Below, piece after piece: positions 20,918 to 33,261 of a stretch of 52,595 nt of DNA. This stretch comes from Paracamarosporium sp. OC-R06-R3. Taxonomy: Eukaryota > Ascomycota > Dothideomycetes > Pleosporales > Didymosphaeriaceae. The stretch covers positions 1 to 52,595 of the forward strand of contig JACVRA010000387.1 in assembly GCA_019828545.1 (NCBI GenBank). Reading direction: 5' to 3'. A program made the position numbers and the translations under genes. Under the pieces are notes generated by a model that worked only from the letters and a program-made list of their open reading frames with translations, made no database searches and was not told the origin of the DNA. The stretch's first letter is position 1. Every line of letters begins with the position of its first letter.

Positions 20918-22676
20918 GGTGAGTTGGTCTCGAGAGGCAGGTTGAAGAATCGAGATGGCCACCTTCTTAAAACCATGCGCACTCCGTCGACGTCCACCAT
21001 GCTGGATCGCTAGCGGGCACGCCCGCCGTCGTTCCCACACGCGAATGCAATGCAAGGCCGTGATGGTGTCTTTGTACGTCAGAGCTACATGCAAACGCAT
21101 CCAACAGGCGCATTCTTCGTTTTGTTTTAGTGGCGCCCTCGCTGCCAAACAAGAAAGGATCGTCGCTTTCGTCAACTGCAAGCAACTGCTGGTCTATCTT
21201 GACGCCGGGCCTTGACCTGTAATAATGGCGTGTCGGAGTCTCAGTTCTTGTCAATAATTGTTGGGGTCGGCGACCTGTCTACACATGGCAGGTACCAACG
21301 TGCGTGAGTTTGAACTTCAATCGCGTCTACTATCTCCTTCCCAAAGCGGGCATAAACACAGAATCCTGACAGGGCAGGGTTTCTCCGCACCAAAGAGCCT
21401 GAATCCTCGGTAGCTCCCGACACAGCCCTGGACGATCGACCGAGGGCGGCAGCCGTCTAGCACGTGTGGCGGCTACGAAGATTAGCCGGAGCACTCATAT
21501 CTCGTCCGCGATTGGAATAGCAGACCCACTTCATATAACTTTGCATAACGGCCTCCCAAAAGGACCGAATATGTCGCTTTAACCTAGAGACTAAAACCTT
21601 GGAAAATGTTCCCAGGGGCTTTCTCGTGTGCGCGCACGTATGCCCGCCACTGCCTAGCGACTCGGGTCTGTTCCGCAGCATTAACATTGCAGAGTAACAA
21701 TTAAGCCCTCTCTACCGACATAGGATCTCCTGGATGATACAGTACGAAACCTACCCTTGAGTATCCCGGAACAGGATTCGAGTTTCATTTATTCACGATT
21801 TCCTTTTGGAAACTTATGAATAGCCCGGGGCTTGGTTCAAGACCATGAGGATCCAGTCTATACACAGCCCCGGAGAGGATTTTTCCGAGGTCCGGCAGCC
21901 GTTCAATGAGGCTTTTCATTGGCTCGGTTTATGCTTGTGCTCATACAATAGGCTTAGAGAAACTACAATGAGTATGGTTGTCAGCCGCAGGGTAGACTTG
22001 CGCCATCACCCGATATGTCCGTGCCCGTTTCATCCAAGCGCCTCATGTCCGTTCAATAACACTTAGCTTCTAAGCATCTCCTAGGGTCGAAGAGTCGCAA
22101 ATTCCACAATACTGACGGCCGTACCGTTCTAAGTGGTAGGACATGCCGAGGTAGAGCGCCCAAGTAAACAACGCCATCCCACTACATGATCTTCGATGCA
22201 ATCTTATCATCATTGCCTTGTATTGCTTGCCACCATTACTTCTTTTTACGACCACCGGCCGTAGGACCATTATCAATTTGTAGTAATAGCGATAAAACCT
22301 AAGGAACCCCACCTCAAGCCTATCCCAATCAGTGCCTTCCGGACAAGACCTTTCGGATGTATATAGATACCCTTGTTGATTGGGGCGTGCACAGGGAATA
22401 CCTGGAACTTCCGCATACGTACCACCTCCGCATAACACGAAGCATAGTCTCGTCATGAGTGAACAGTATGGGGCCAAAAGCAAGCTTTTTGAGATATTGC
22501 AAACATGGCCAAGGCCTCGCGTGGTTGCAATGATGGGCCGGGCCATGGATGCCTTGCCATCGCGCATGATTGCTATTAGTATCGTGGCGATGGCGTGCCA
22601 TGGATCAACATAAAAGCAAGGCCATCATGCTCAAGTTTCGAGAGCATCTTTGTCTAAGCAGTTTGTCTATCCCAAG
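20918..22676. other. Divergent intergenic region, no gene called
   Basis: About 1.76 kb between the hydratase and the adenylating enzyme. Open frames are short or antisense. A 165-codon minus frame at 22567-22070 is cysteine-containing but has no recognised domain. A small inverted repeat (gccatcgc at about 22556 and gcgatggc at about 22584) lies within 100 bp of the downstream gene's start. Confidence 0.4.
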
Positions 22677-25600
22677 ATGGTCCCCTCCGGCGGCTTTCAG
22701 TCCATCTCCACTCTGTCTACCAAGGACCAGATACTCTTTACTCGATTCGGATGTGGCCCAACAGTCGTTGTCCCGCACAACACTGTGCACGAGGCTTTCG
22801 AACACAACGTTGACGCGTATCCTTCAGCAATTGCAGCAAAATATGGCCAGGAAACCATCACATATGCCGACCTAGACGTGGAGGCAAATCGTTTGGCCAA
22901 CTACCTCATCGAGTCCGGCCTTGAACCCAAGCAGCGAGTGTGTCTGGTGGTACAACGTTCCATCGAGATGCTCGTTGGTATATTTGCTGTACTAAAAAGC
23001 GGTTGCCAATATGTGCCAATGGATGGAGGTGTCGTATCAAATGAAGCGCTACAGCACACTCTGAGGGATACAGATGCGCCTTTCGTCCTCGTCCTTCCCA
23101 AATTCGAAGACAAGGTAAAGCGATCAGTAGCCCAGAACGTCTGTGTAGTCTGCCTGGGAACCAACCAAGAGCATCTTAGCCCGAACCATCGGCCTGCTGT
23201 GTCTGTTTCTAGGGACGATGGTGCTTATGCTATTTACACTTCAGGTAAGCTTAGCCATAAATAAAAGAATTCTGAGACTGACTTGCCACAGGCAGCACCG
23301 GAAAACCAAAGGGTGTCGATGTCTCTCACGGCAACGTAACTAATGCACTGCTACTCGAACCAGGGAAGTTAGGTATCGGCCGCGGATCCAAGGTGGGCCA
23401 GGTGCTTAGTGTGTCTTTCGATATGGGTAAGCTACTAGACTCAAACATCATTTTATTAGTGCAATACTGAAGATTAATTGCAGGTGCATGGGAAATACTG
23501 GGCTGTTTAATGAATGGTGGCACACTATGTCTCAGATCGTCAAGCTGGGAAGAAACTCTGCGTGAAGTTCGTTTCGCCCGAGTTACATCCATCGATACGA
23601 CTGACTCATGAACAGATTGATGTTCTGATATCGACTCCTTCAATACTGTCAAAAAAACGTCGCGATCAATTTCCAAATATCAAGACCGTGGTCACTGGCG
23701 GTGAGCCCTGTCCACAAAGGTATGTTTTTGATAAACACCATATCATAGCCATGCATACTCATCATTTGTAGCCTTGCGGATGATTGGGCAGTCGGTGCGA
23801 CTTATTACAACATCTGCGGCCCAACAGAGGTTACCATACTTAACACCGCTCATCTGCACGTCTCTGGTCGACAACTTACTATTGGTACTCCTCTTCCTAA
23901 TACTACGGTTTACATACTGGATGAAGATGAAAAGCCAGTCGCTATCGGAGAGCAAGGTTCAATGTGGGTAGGCGGTGCTGGCGTTACACGAGGATATATA
24001 AATCTGCCCGCGCTCACTTCACAGCGATACAAGCCAGATAAATTTCGTAACGATGGGTATGTTCTTCGGTCATCACAGTTTGTACCTGTAAAAAGAGCTG
24101 ACTTTCTTAGTTCCATGATGTTCAACACTGGTGATCTTGTGCGATGGCGCGAAGACGGCTCGCTTGACACGTTCGGCAGAGCGGATGACCAGGTGAAGAT
24201 CAAGGTAAAGCTCCACCCGAACTAGGAAAACTATGCTGATAGATTTAGGGATTTCGCGTTGAACTGGACGGGGTCACTGCCGTTATTGAGGTAAGCCATC
24301 CACTACATTCGCAGGTTATTTCGTTGCGTGTTGTCTCAAGATTTAGTTCACCGATCTGGACCATACCAATGGTGGCAAGTAATTGCTATCCAATCTGGTT
24401 TGAAGTCTGTGGGTGTATTCTAGTCCTGGGACAACACATTTCGCAGTGGCTGCGAAGCAATATCGAAACCTGCGATACATACCATAATTCTACGACCCTG
24501 TCGCTAACAATTTAGAAATTCCCTGGCATCTCCCGAGCTTGTGCGAAGGTGATTGATGCGAAGCTAGTTGCTTTCTATACCGCGAAGACTCCTATTGACG
24601 AAGAAGCCCTCGAAGTGGTCGTGCGACAGCATCTTCCGTTCTATTCCATTCCAGAGAAGTGGAATTACGTCGCTGAGATTCCGCTTACGCCTAACGGGAA
24701 AGTCGACAAGAAGAAACTCATCGAGATGGCTCTCTGCTCCGTCGTAATAAAGGCCAATACCGATATTGGACCGCTATTAGCGATCCCAGACCAAGCACAG
24801 GTAGTTGTGCCGAACGTGGACCTAGAAAGAGGGGAAAAGAGCGACAGTTCTATCACCGAAAGCAGTCTTTCGATCGTCAAAGCTGGTGTTTCCAGTATTT
24901 CCAGTATTTCTGAGTCATTGGAATCAGAACTGGAAAAATTACCACCAAAGAAGGGATTCCACGGAGGAAGGTGGCTTCGCCACCGCGCTTTCATTCTCTA
25001 TCGGCGCTTTTTCTCAATCATCTTACTGGCGAATATTGCTACGGCCTGCTTCATTCTTTATAAGAGGGTAAAGCAACCTCGCTACATCCTTGCTAACGTA
25101 TCGACTGCCTTCGCAGCAAACCTGTGTGTGGCCGTATTGATGCGATCCGAGCCTGTAGTCAACCTACTGTTTACGGTCGCATGTTCTGTTCCAACATCAT
25201 GGCCTCTTGCAATCCGTCGTCAGTGCGCGAGGGTGTTCCATATTGGTAAGCGAAATTTGTGGTGATCCCATTCTGGTTATAACACTGACCTTGTGCGCCG
25301 CAGGGGGAATTCACAGCAGCTGTGCAATTGCAGCCGTTACTTGGTTCACCATATTCACCATCGGTGCCAGCTTGGAACTTGCAAAGGAGCCACAAATTCG
25401 TTGCCTGACCCTTGCTCCTGTTGTTCTCACATATCTCGTCTGGCCTATTCTCATGGCTATAAGCTTGACATCACACCCTAAATTCCGGGTGAAGCACCAC
25501 GATATCTGGGAAATGACGCATCGCTTTGGTGGTTGGACGGCGCTCGCGCTTCTCTGGGTGCAAACTTTCCTCGCCACAAAAGATCTTTCGTTTGGGGTAC

Positions 25601-26359
25601 CACCATCTCATGCATATCTCATCTCTCCAGGTATCTGGCTTCTTACAGTCGCAACTTGCGCCATAATTTTTCCGTGGCTTTGGCTTCGAAAGGTACCTGT
25701 TCGATCCGAAGTGCTGTCCGGACACGCGGTTCGACTCTGGTTTGATTATACAGACCCTGTGGTCGGCACAGCTGTTCGTCTAGGTGAGTGTATAAGTGGC
25801 AGATGCGTCGTAATCCAGCACTGACATACCAATAGCTGAAAGACCTTTGCGTGACTGGCACGGCTTCGCAACCATCACCAATGCCAATGGCCGTGGATTC
25901 TCTCTGGTCGTCAGCAATGCTGGCGACTTTACTAAGCGCACCATCAATCGTGCACCGACGCACATCTGGGTTCGAGGCATCCCGACGTGTGGAGTGCTGC
26001 GTATTGCACCACTTTTCCGGTCGGTGGTTCTAGTGGCCACCGGCTCTGGAATCGGACCGTGTCTCGCTGTGATCCTCGCGCGCAAAGTACCCTGTCGTAT
26101 TCTTTGGACGGCGCCGAATCATGAGCAAACTTTCGGCAAAAGTCTAGTGGACTCGGTGTTAGCTACGGATCCTAATGCTGTGATTCACAATACACGCACA
26201 ATGGGTAAGCCGGATATGCCGCTGATGGCTTGGAAGATGTACAAGGAGAGTGGAGCTGAGGCCGTTTGTGTGATAAGTAACAAGTTCTTCACGCAGCGAA
26301 TCGTATATGCGATGGAAAGCAGGGGAGTTCCGGCTTATGGTGCGATCTTTGATTCGTAG
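22677..26359 (+). CDS. NRPS-like adenylating enzyme fused to a membrane region and a ferric-reductase-like NAD-binding domain
   Basis: Ten exons: 22677-23244, 23292-23426, 23484-23566, 23616-23719, 23772-24056, 24111-24204, 24249-24290, 24516-25245, 25304-25783, 25836-26359 (1014 residues). The ATG at 22677 is used because the longer frame starts at TTG. Residues 1-505 form an adenylation domain with all core motifs: YTSGSTGKPKGV (about 187-198), YNICGPTE, NTGDLVRW, GRADDQVKIKGFRVEL and TPNGKVDKKKL. No thiolation motif follows. After a Ser/Glu-rich linker come about six hydrophobic helices (about 602-790). The C-terminal part resembles ferredoxin/ferric reductases, with VVLVATGSGIGP as nucleotide-binding turn (about 905). 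It probably activates a carboxylic acid at a membrane and couples it to NAD(P)H chemistry. Substrate and product are unknown. Intron 7 is long (225 nt) and may hide a small exon. Confidence 0.88.
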
Positions 26360-28175
26360 ACAGAGCAGGTCGATCAAAGTTGGAAAAAATTCCAGTGGTT
26401 AATTGGAACACAAGCGTATTGACCTACCAAAAATAATCTAGCTATATCAATTTCTCGGTGATCGTGATGCTAATGTGACTATAGCGCAGGTACTTGTATA
26501 GCGATTAGACTTGTAAAAGTGTACATCTTAGGTCTTGAGCCAACCGTACCAATACAATTGCCAAAGCAAAGTTGCGAAAAATGTTTTCCTTCTGAAGCTA
26601 TTAACTTGAATGTTTTAGTACTCTTACATAAAATCCTATGGATATTTCTCTCAGACAATTTCAATCGTACTCGTCGCCGGAAATGTTTGCATGATACAAC
26701 ATGGCGAACCAAGATTCACTAGGCGATTGGTCGATCCATCCCACAATGTACTCGATCAAGGGTAGGATTAACGCAAAGTGAACGTGATCCGCCGTCACTT
26801 GAAAACCAAACATCAATCGGTGATTAGCGAGAGGCGTTGGCGTGCCCACATGCTTCGAGTCATTTCCACATTATGAAGATGTATTGCATATACGATGAGA
26901 GTTTACTCTTCTTGGAAGAGTTTCAAGCATTCTAAAGACAACGGTCTTGGGGAAAGTTCTCGGCAATCTAATTGTGCATTAGAGTATGACCGCCTTAGAC
27001 AAACGCTTATACAGCGCAGTCTGCTATTTGGATGTAGTACCCGACACTCTAAACCAACGTCTCCGGAATCGAATTGTCAAAGATCATTCATAAATGCGTC
27101 CAGCACCAAGTGGAAAATTGAGACCTGCCACTTGCACATCAAGAAACACCACCACCAATAATCACTAAACGCTCCTCTTCGAATGCCGAAACCGATAGTC
27201 TGAAGGTTGGATCGCGATTTGATATATATCCAGCGCGTAGGTAAAGGTCTTGGAGCTTTTGGAGACGACCTTAACGTCTTCGTGAGCATAGGCAAAGCAA
27301 TTCAAATAACAATAAAGTTCATAATAATGAGTTTTATATACCCTAATTGTTCTTCTTAAGATAGAATGTGCAGCTACTGGGTTGGACTAGATCAGAGCAA
27401 TTTCCGATGCGAAAATGGGCAATTAGGTGCCATGGAAACAATCTTCGCTAAAGGGTCAGACGCAACGGCTTCCAAACATACTGTATCTCTCTTCATGGAT
27501 AGCGATACTAATTCAATATTTTTCTCTTGACCCATAGCCTTATCATATCAAACATACGTTGGTTAAATCTTTCCTCTCCGTTCATTTCTGCCTTGCGGTG
27601 CCGGAACTGGCCAAGCGGGAATCGGTCAACTTCATGTTTGATTGGTTTTCATCTATCGTTTCTATTTATTTCTTAACTCTTTTTGGAAAAGTCACTGGAA
27701 TGAAGATGCCCCCTTACCCCTAATCTACGTCTCACTGTGCTCTAAAAAGAACAATTCCAGCCTAAACTGTTCCTTGAGCAACACTCTACACCCAAAAATG
27801 GGAAGTATAGATTACTAGTTATGCATGCTAATAGATTCGCACTTTAGAAAAAACTAGGCTTCAATGTAAAGTTTACATGGTACTGACAAACTGATTAGTA
27901 CTAAAAGATCCGGTGTCTGGTTTGTCTCGCTACATGTTCCAGTGAGCTACAACAACCAAACTATTTGCGCACAGTCAGTTATAGATAAAGTGCGTTTCTT
28001 ATTCCCTCTCATTGAGTGGGTTCTGTTTTCAGCCCAAGCAGACTGCAGATGCAAGGCTTTGTTGAGTAAGCAGATATAGCCCTATAACATCGGTTAGACA
28101 CCCTCCACAACCATACTATCGGTTAGAGCAGCTGTAAGCTACGCTCCAATCGCCCTATTCCCGGGTCCAAAGACT
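26360..28175. other. Gene-poor interval
   Basis: About 1.8 kb, AT-leaning. Several 60-90 codon frames on both strands (26661-26849, 26895-27161, 27077-27295) were examined. None shows a domain, a signal peptide or splice-linked continuation. Confidence 0.45.
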
Positions 28176-29666
28176 ATGTTAATAAAAGTCCCGGAGCAGC
28201 TGTGGATGAGGCTTTTGCTGACGTTTCACCGCGCCTGCAAGGCTGAGTGCATGCGTATTCCGGTGAGATCTGGAATCACGAGGCGTTTTAATCAAATCTT
28301 TGTATTTATAGTCGCGTTAATCACTTGGAAGAGAATCAAGGGAGCCTGTGGTTTAAGAACTTCCAAATCTGCCATGCGAATTTCAATTTTCATGGCAATT
28401 CAAAAAGAGATGAAGAAATTTTGGGGTAGAACGCAACGAAAAGAGGACACACGTCCGTCAACCACGTTGGTAGAAGCTGAGCCAATAACCGGTATGAGAG
28501 CGCGCAAAAGAGAAGTTACCCAATACTCTTACTGACATTTTCAGGAAATGTAAGCATGGATATGCACTCGAACATGGACGCAACATTGTTTTCTCAAGGT
28601 GCGCTTATGCACAAGCTTAGTATTCGCGTGATGATTAATTAGTCATAACCGCAGACTTCCCATGTTGGTTTGGAAAGTCGATCTTTAACTGCGCCCTAGC
28701 CGAGGTAATCCGGAAAGACTGCCAGGGACGCGCGACCATCACTCTCATGGTAAGCGAGACTTCAATCTATAGAACCGAATATGTGAGCTGAGTATATACA
28801 AGGATATAGTTGAGATGGTGGCCAAGACCTACTGCTCTACGCTTACTCAAGCTATTAAAGAGCAAGCAGATAACGAGCATATCTTTTCCAACTTTTACCG
28901 CTATTTGTACAACCGCCATCTTGAACTGAAAGATGCAGACTGGACGCAATTCTACCAGCAACTCTCAATCCAAATTGAATCTGGTTGCAACAAACTTCGG
29001 AAAGAGAAGATCCCGGAACTCCATGCTGAAGAGAAGATTCCGGAACTTTATGCTGGAGAGATGAACCCTTCATCCAGAGCTTTGACAGCTACTACACCTA
29101 ACGCGAGTCGCAGCAACAGGAACTTTTCTTCCTCCTCCTCCTCCTCCTCCTCCTCCTTCTCCCCTTCTACCCCCACTACCTTCACCCCTTCCTCTAGCTC
29201 TAGCCCTTCATCCTTCTCGTTGCACCAGCAGAGTCCTGTTGCTGCTGCGCCCACAGCAAGCAAAATAGAAAAGATCCAGCAGATGCTTCAGCCGTTGGCG
29301 AACCCCGCTCCAGGACCAAGTACTGCTCCTCAATGCATGAACTGTGGCAAAACAACTTCTCGATTGCAAACGAACCGTCATAATGAGATTGGGAATAGCT
29401 GTCGATGGTACTACAAATGTAAACCTTGCAACTTGTTCCATGTCTTTGCCGATACCCGTGGCAACGACCCCGCCAATCCTCCTTGTGGTTGCGGACTTTC
29501 CAGTAAGTGCCAAGTGTCGAAAGCAGATCAAGGGCTCCTGATGTTGCGGTTTTCATGTCGGATGGGAACATGCGGATTTTACGAGCCAGAGAGAAGCTCA
29601 ACTGGCGAAGTTCAATATATAGATATTAAGATGATCCGCGAACTGAGGCGTTTCGAGCAACTCTAA
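28176..29666 (+). CDS. Cysteine-rich GRF-like zinc-binding protein with poly-Ser linker
   Basis: Four exons that keep frame: 28176-28491, 28545-28598, 28655-28749, 28803-29666 (442 residues). The C-terminal third has two cysteine clusters: CMNCGKTTSR followed by WYYKCKPCNLFHVFAD, then CGCGLSS followed by FSCRMGTCGFYE. This looks like two GRF-type zinc ribbons in a row (C-x2-C ... C-x2-C), a nucleic-acid-binding design. Between the N-terminal part and the zinc region lies a linker of about 10 Ser (a 9-unit CCT tract at 29131-29157), then more Ser/Pro. The segment EKIPELHAEEKIPELYAGE is a short internal duplication. Exon 1 may hold a further 69-nt in-frame intron (28263-28331), so the N-terminus is less certain. 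Role unknown; DNA or RNA binding is inferred. Confidence 0.65.
29131..29157 (+). repeat. (CCT)9 microsatellite coding for poly-Ser
   Basis: Nine perfect trinucleotide units inside the zinc-protein gene, read as TCC serine codons. Length changes would stay in frame. Confidence 0.9.
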
Positions 29667-30983
29667 AGTAGTGTTGTTTGGTTCGGCTGCTTCGAGGGAA
29701 CAACGGAAGGAAATTTCAACAAGTAACGATCTATTCATCCGAGAAGCTTTCGTTCAACCGTAATTACCTGATGTTCTAGTTTTTCTTTACCTAGGTTTTC
29801 TCCTGCTGAACTACCGCTGTCTAGGTAAGCAATTAGCTGGGTTCCTGAATAGGCTGGCCAAACGGACTGCTTTCGTTGTCGAAATCAAGCTGAGTGGCGG
29901 GTATCATACGCAAATCAAACTCGGCCGGTGTTCATCCGCCCGCCTTTCGAAGATGAATATGAGCCTACTAAAGTATCAGCCCTTCCACCAAAAATGGAGC
30001 ATAGACTACCAGGCAGCGTGCGAGAACACCTTAGACGAGGCCCATCACTACTCGTTCATTTCTTGAAGGTACCTATTAAGAGGGTATGTCAATGTGGTGA
30101 CGGCGAGTTTGGCGGTCTCATATCGCTGGTAGCCACGGCCTTGCTTGTCCGCATCAAATACAGGCTTGATCAATTCTACTAGATTGCTAGGAACAACGAG
30201 CGGATGTTTCCCCATGGAGTTTTTTCCGAGTCAGTGTGAGTCGCTTGACAGAAACACCGACCGGCCTTTCTCGCCAAGCTATTTGAAATTGAAGAACAAC
30301 TTAAGGCACATCATTCGCCACCGATCTCCAATTAATCAGATCATTGAAGCTTTGGCTATACTTTTTTCTACGAAGGACTCATTTTGATGGACTATCATAT
30401 TTTAAGTGCATAGACCACTGAGTTTAAATAGTCGGTAACGACGGACGCGTTGGTGAAGAACGCGGGGAGTAAGGCGCTAAAACTGCCAAGCATTGCTGCG
30501 CGTGTTCCCAACCACACCCTTTATCGTTCCATTACCACAACTCATCACCATCCTCAACCTCCGTCCATCCTCGGACTACCTATATACACGCTTTCCCTTC
30601 TTCCTACACACGCGACTCCCTGTAGCGACAAGGCCGCCCTCTCCTGCACGCTGCTTGCCCATCGTTTAGTCTCCGCACCGTCCGCTGTCCTAATTCACCG
30701 CACCATCCTTGCGAACCTCACAAGGCCCCGCCGTAGCGCACGCAGTTGCATACACAACTGTGTGACTGCGTCTGGGGGGTGACGCTCTTTTAGACCGGGT
30801 TGTGCGCACACGGCGAGGCTGGCAGCGCGCAGCATTCGAGGTCGCGACAGAGCCAGGGCTGCTCTCTGCCAACACAAAAGCCCGGGAGGGAGGGCAGTCC
30901 CCTTGTACCGGCACAAATGCAAGGGGGGCTTTTTTTTCGGTGAGTTGGTTAGTAGTGCATAGCTCTCTATAGAAGAATTGACA
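29667..30983. other. Intergenic, probable promoter of the next gene
   Basis: About 1.3 kb. The part from 30490 to 30720 is strongly pyrimidine-rich (repeated CC/CT/CA), typical of fungal promoters with high expression. No gene supported. Confidence 0.4.
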
Positions 30984-32415
30984 ATGGCACACTACATCTT
31001 CCGCAAAGGCGGCATTCCTGCTTTGGCTTCTCCCTCATTCGACGACGCGTCTTTTTCATGCCTGTGCTCTCTCGTCGTCGAGGTCAACGAGACTTGCAAA
31101 CAAGCGACCATTGTGCTTCATTTCAAACTCCCCGTGCACGGCTTCGAAACCGATCAGCAGATCAGTCTTGTCTACGACGCCGATAACTGGGTGCCTGGCA
31201 CAACCACGCTCCGCCACGCGACTGTGTCTCCTTCTCGAATACACCAGCTTGCCCGAGCGCAGCGCGGAGGCAGCAATCTGAGATCGCTGGGCGTAGTCCT
31301 CCGACGACCCTGCACCGTCCTCTGTCCTCCCTCGTCGGGGAATATAGGCCCCAAGGACGGCTCTGATTCTCGCTTCCAGCAGCTTGTGGACCTGGCCAAA
31401 GCAACAAGGCTTTATATTGTGTTTGATTATGCCTGGTTACATCCAAGCAAGTCTGCACAATTCCTTTGCCTGACCGATACGTCAAAGTCACTGGGTGGGT
31501 TTCCTCGTGGTTACGGGGCGAGCCTGCTCAGAGAAGTAGACTGGACAGTCTTCAGTCCTAGCGAACCGGTACCATTTGAGGCTCCTCCCACGTATGAGGA
31601 TGCATCCTTAAAACGACCACGACAGTGTAAGTGTTTTCGTGGCCGTCTATGCACCGCGTTGACGTCTAGCAGCACGGACAAGCTCCCCCCAGGGCCCCAC
31701 ACCAAAACGCGTACTCCTCGACCCCGTTATCGAAATCGATCCGGGCTCGCCCACTGAAAAAGCTACTACGATAGCAACGACGCCGAGTCCTCGCCTTCCC
31801 CCATCGTCGCCGCCCGCCGGCCCGTTCGATATTCAAGGTGCGGTTGAGAAAGCTGTCGCAAAGCTGCTTCCCGAAGCACTGCAAACCGTTCTGCCAAACA
31901 TGCTCACTCGCATGCTCGCCGTCCCTACGTCGCCTCCTCCGCCTTCAAAGGCTACTCCGCCTCCACCAAACCCCATGTCCCCACTCCACAGACTCATCCT
32001 CAACCACCTCACCACCCACACCAACGAGATCGCCGAGCAGATCACTATCGACACATACGAACACGCCACCAATCTCCGCGACACTGCCGACATTGAACTA
32101 CAAGAGCACCTCGACGACCACCGGCTCGAGTTCGCCGTTCTTAAGGAGGACGGCCTCATGGAGATGCACCGCCTTTGCGACGCGAAGCTGCAGGAGGTCA
32201 AGGAGCATACGGCGGAGTTGGTGTGGACCGTGGAGAAGGAGACGGCAGACGCGTACACCACGGCAAAGGAGAGGCTGGACGAGTTCATTGGGGAGCAGAG
32301 GATGACGCTGGTAAAGGAACTGTTGAGGCTGGAGGCGAAGCGACGGCGGTCGGGAAGCCCTACTGCAGAGCCGGTCCGGCGGGCAAGCTCAGTGCCTCTT
32401 GAGGCGGGGTGGTGA
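30984..32415 (+). CDS. Uncharacterised two-exon protein with proline-rich middle and C-terminal helical region
   Basis: Exons 30984-31626 and 31670-32415, joined across a 43-nt intron (GTAAGT donor, CTAG acceptor) with frame kept (462 residues). The longer open frame begins at TTG, so the ATG at 30984 is used. The N-terminal 210 residues contain a beta-rich stretch (ATIVLHFKLPVHGFET) without a known motif. Residues 220-310 are Pro/Ser/Thr-rich. The last 130 residues are charged and strongly helical (LQEHLDDHRLEFAVLKEDGL), ending in a basic patch AKRRRSGS that could be a nuclear localisation signal. I do not recognise the family. The design suggests a nuclear or chromatin-associated protein, but that is a guess. 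Confidence 0.65.
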
Positions 32416-33261
32416 GGAGCTGAGCAGCGTAGCGCAGCGCAGCGCAGGACAGATCCCTCACTCGTGGTTTCGGTGGCGCGAATCATGACGATGAAGTCCC
32501 ACAAGTTTGAATACTATATGGTAATCTTTGGATAATACATGAATGCCAAGTTTGTAATAAGGCTTGTACACACCCATCACAGGAAGTGTCGCATTGTCAC
32601 CGCTACCGCTACCGCCACTTCTTTCTTTTCCTTCAATAACCCCACCAAATTCTCTACTCTGGGTCGTCACACGTCGCATTCTCCGCGGTGTAATCATCCC
32701 CCGCCGCGCCATTGTTCTTGTCCACTGCCAGCCATCAAGATTTTCTCTATCACGTTGCTTGCCCTTTCCTCTCCATTCAACCCAGCCATCCAGACAGGCC
32801 CCGTTGCCTGACGGTTTGTGCCATTTCTCGGGTATTTTATTTGATCGGACGCTATAGAAGTAAATTTCGTGCATGTGTCCAATCAATGTCAGCAAGAGCT
32901 ACTTGTAAAATGCAAACAGGAGGAATTTTTGTCGATGGCATACAGGACTGATTACTTCCTAAGGTTAGTCGGTGGGCGAAAACTTTGGTTATGGAAGAAG
33001 TCTTTATGAGAAACGTCTTTTTGAAAGATGTCTTTAGTTCCGTAGATGCCACACGCCGGATCTAGATACCCTGATCGTATATAGCGTTGAGCTTCATCAA
33101 AGACAACCTTAGTTCCGCCACGCCAAACTTAGTCACGCCAATCACATCAGGTATCAACAAAGAAATATAATCTCCACGCAATCAGTCTTCAACTACATGA
33201 TAAATAGGGATCTTTATGTGTTGATCTCTGCTTCTCGTCAAGTTTTCAATTTCCTCTCAAT
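32416..33261. other. Intergenic
   Basis: About 850 bp. Antisense and sense frames of 60-145 codons cross 32458-32895, but composition is low complexity (CT-rich) and no start or domain is convincing. Confidence 0.4.

Noticed and set aside
22070..22567. 165-codon minus-strand frame with several cysteines
   Set aside because: The start is not convincing, there is no signal peptide or recognised domain, and it lies in the upstream region of the A-domain gene.
6010..26359. Starship-type giant element (phospholipase-like and ferric-reductase-like genes, accessory cargo)
   Set aside because: No tyrosine-recombinase captain (DUF3435), no NLR or DUF3723 gene and no element ends were seen.
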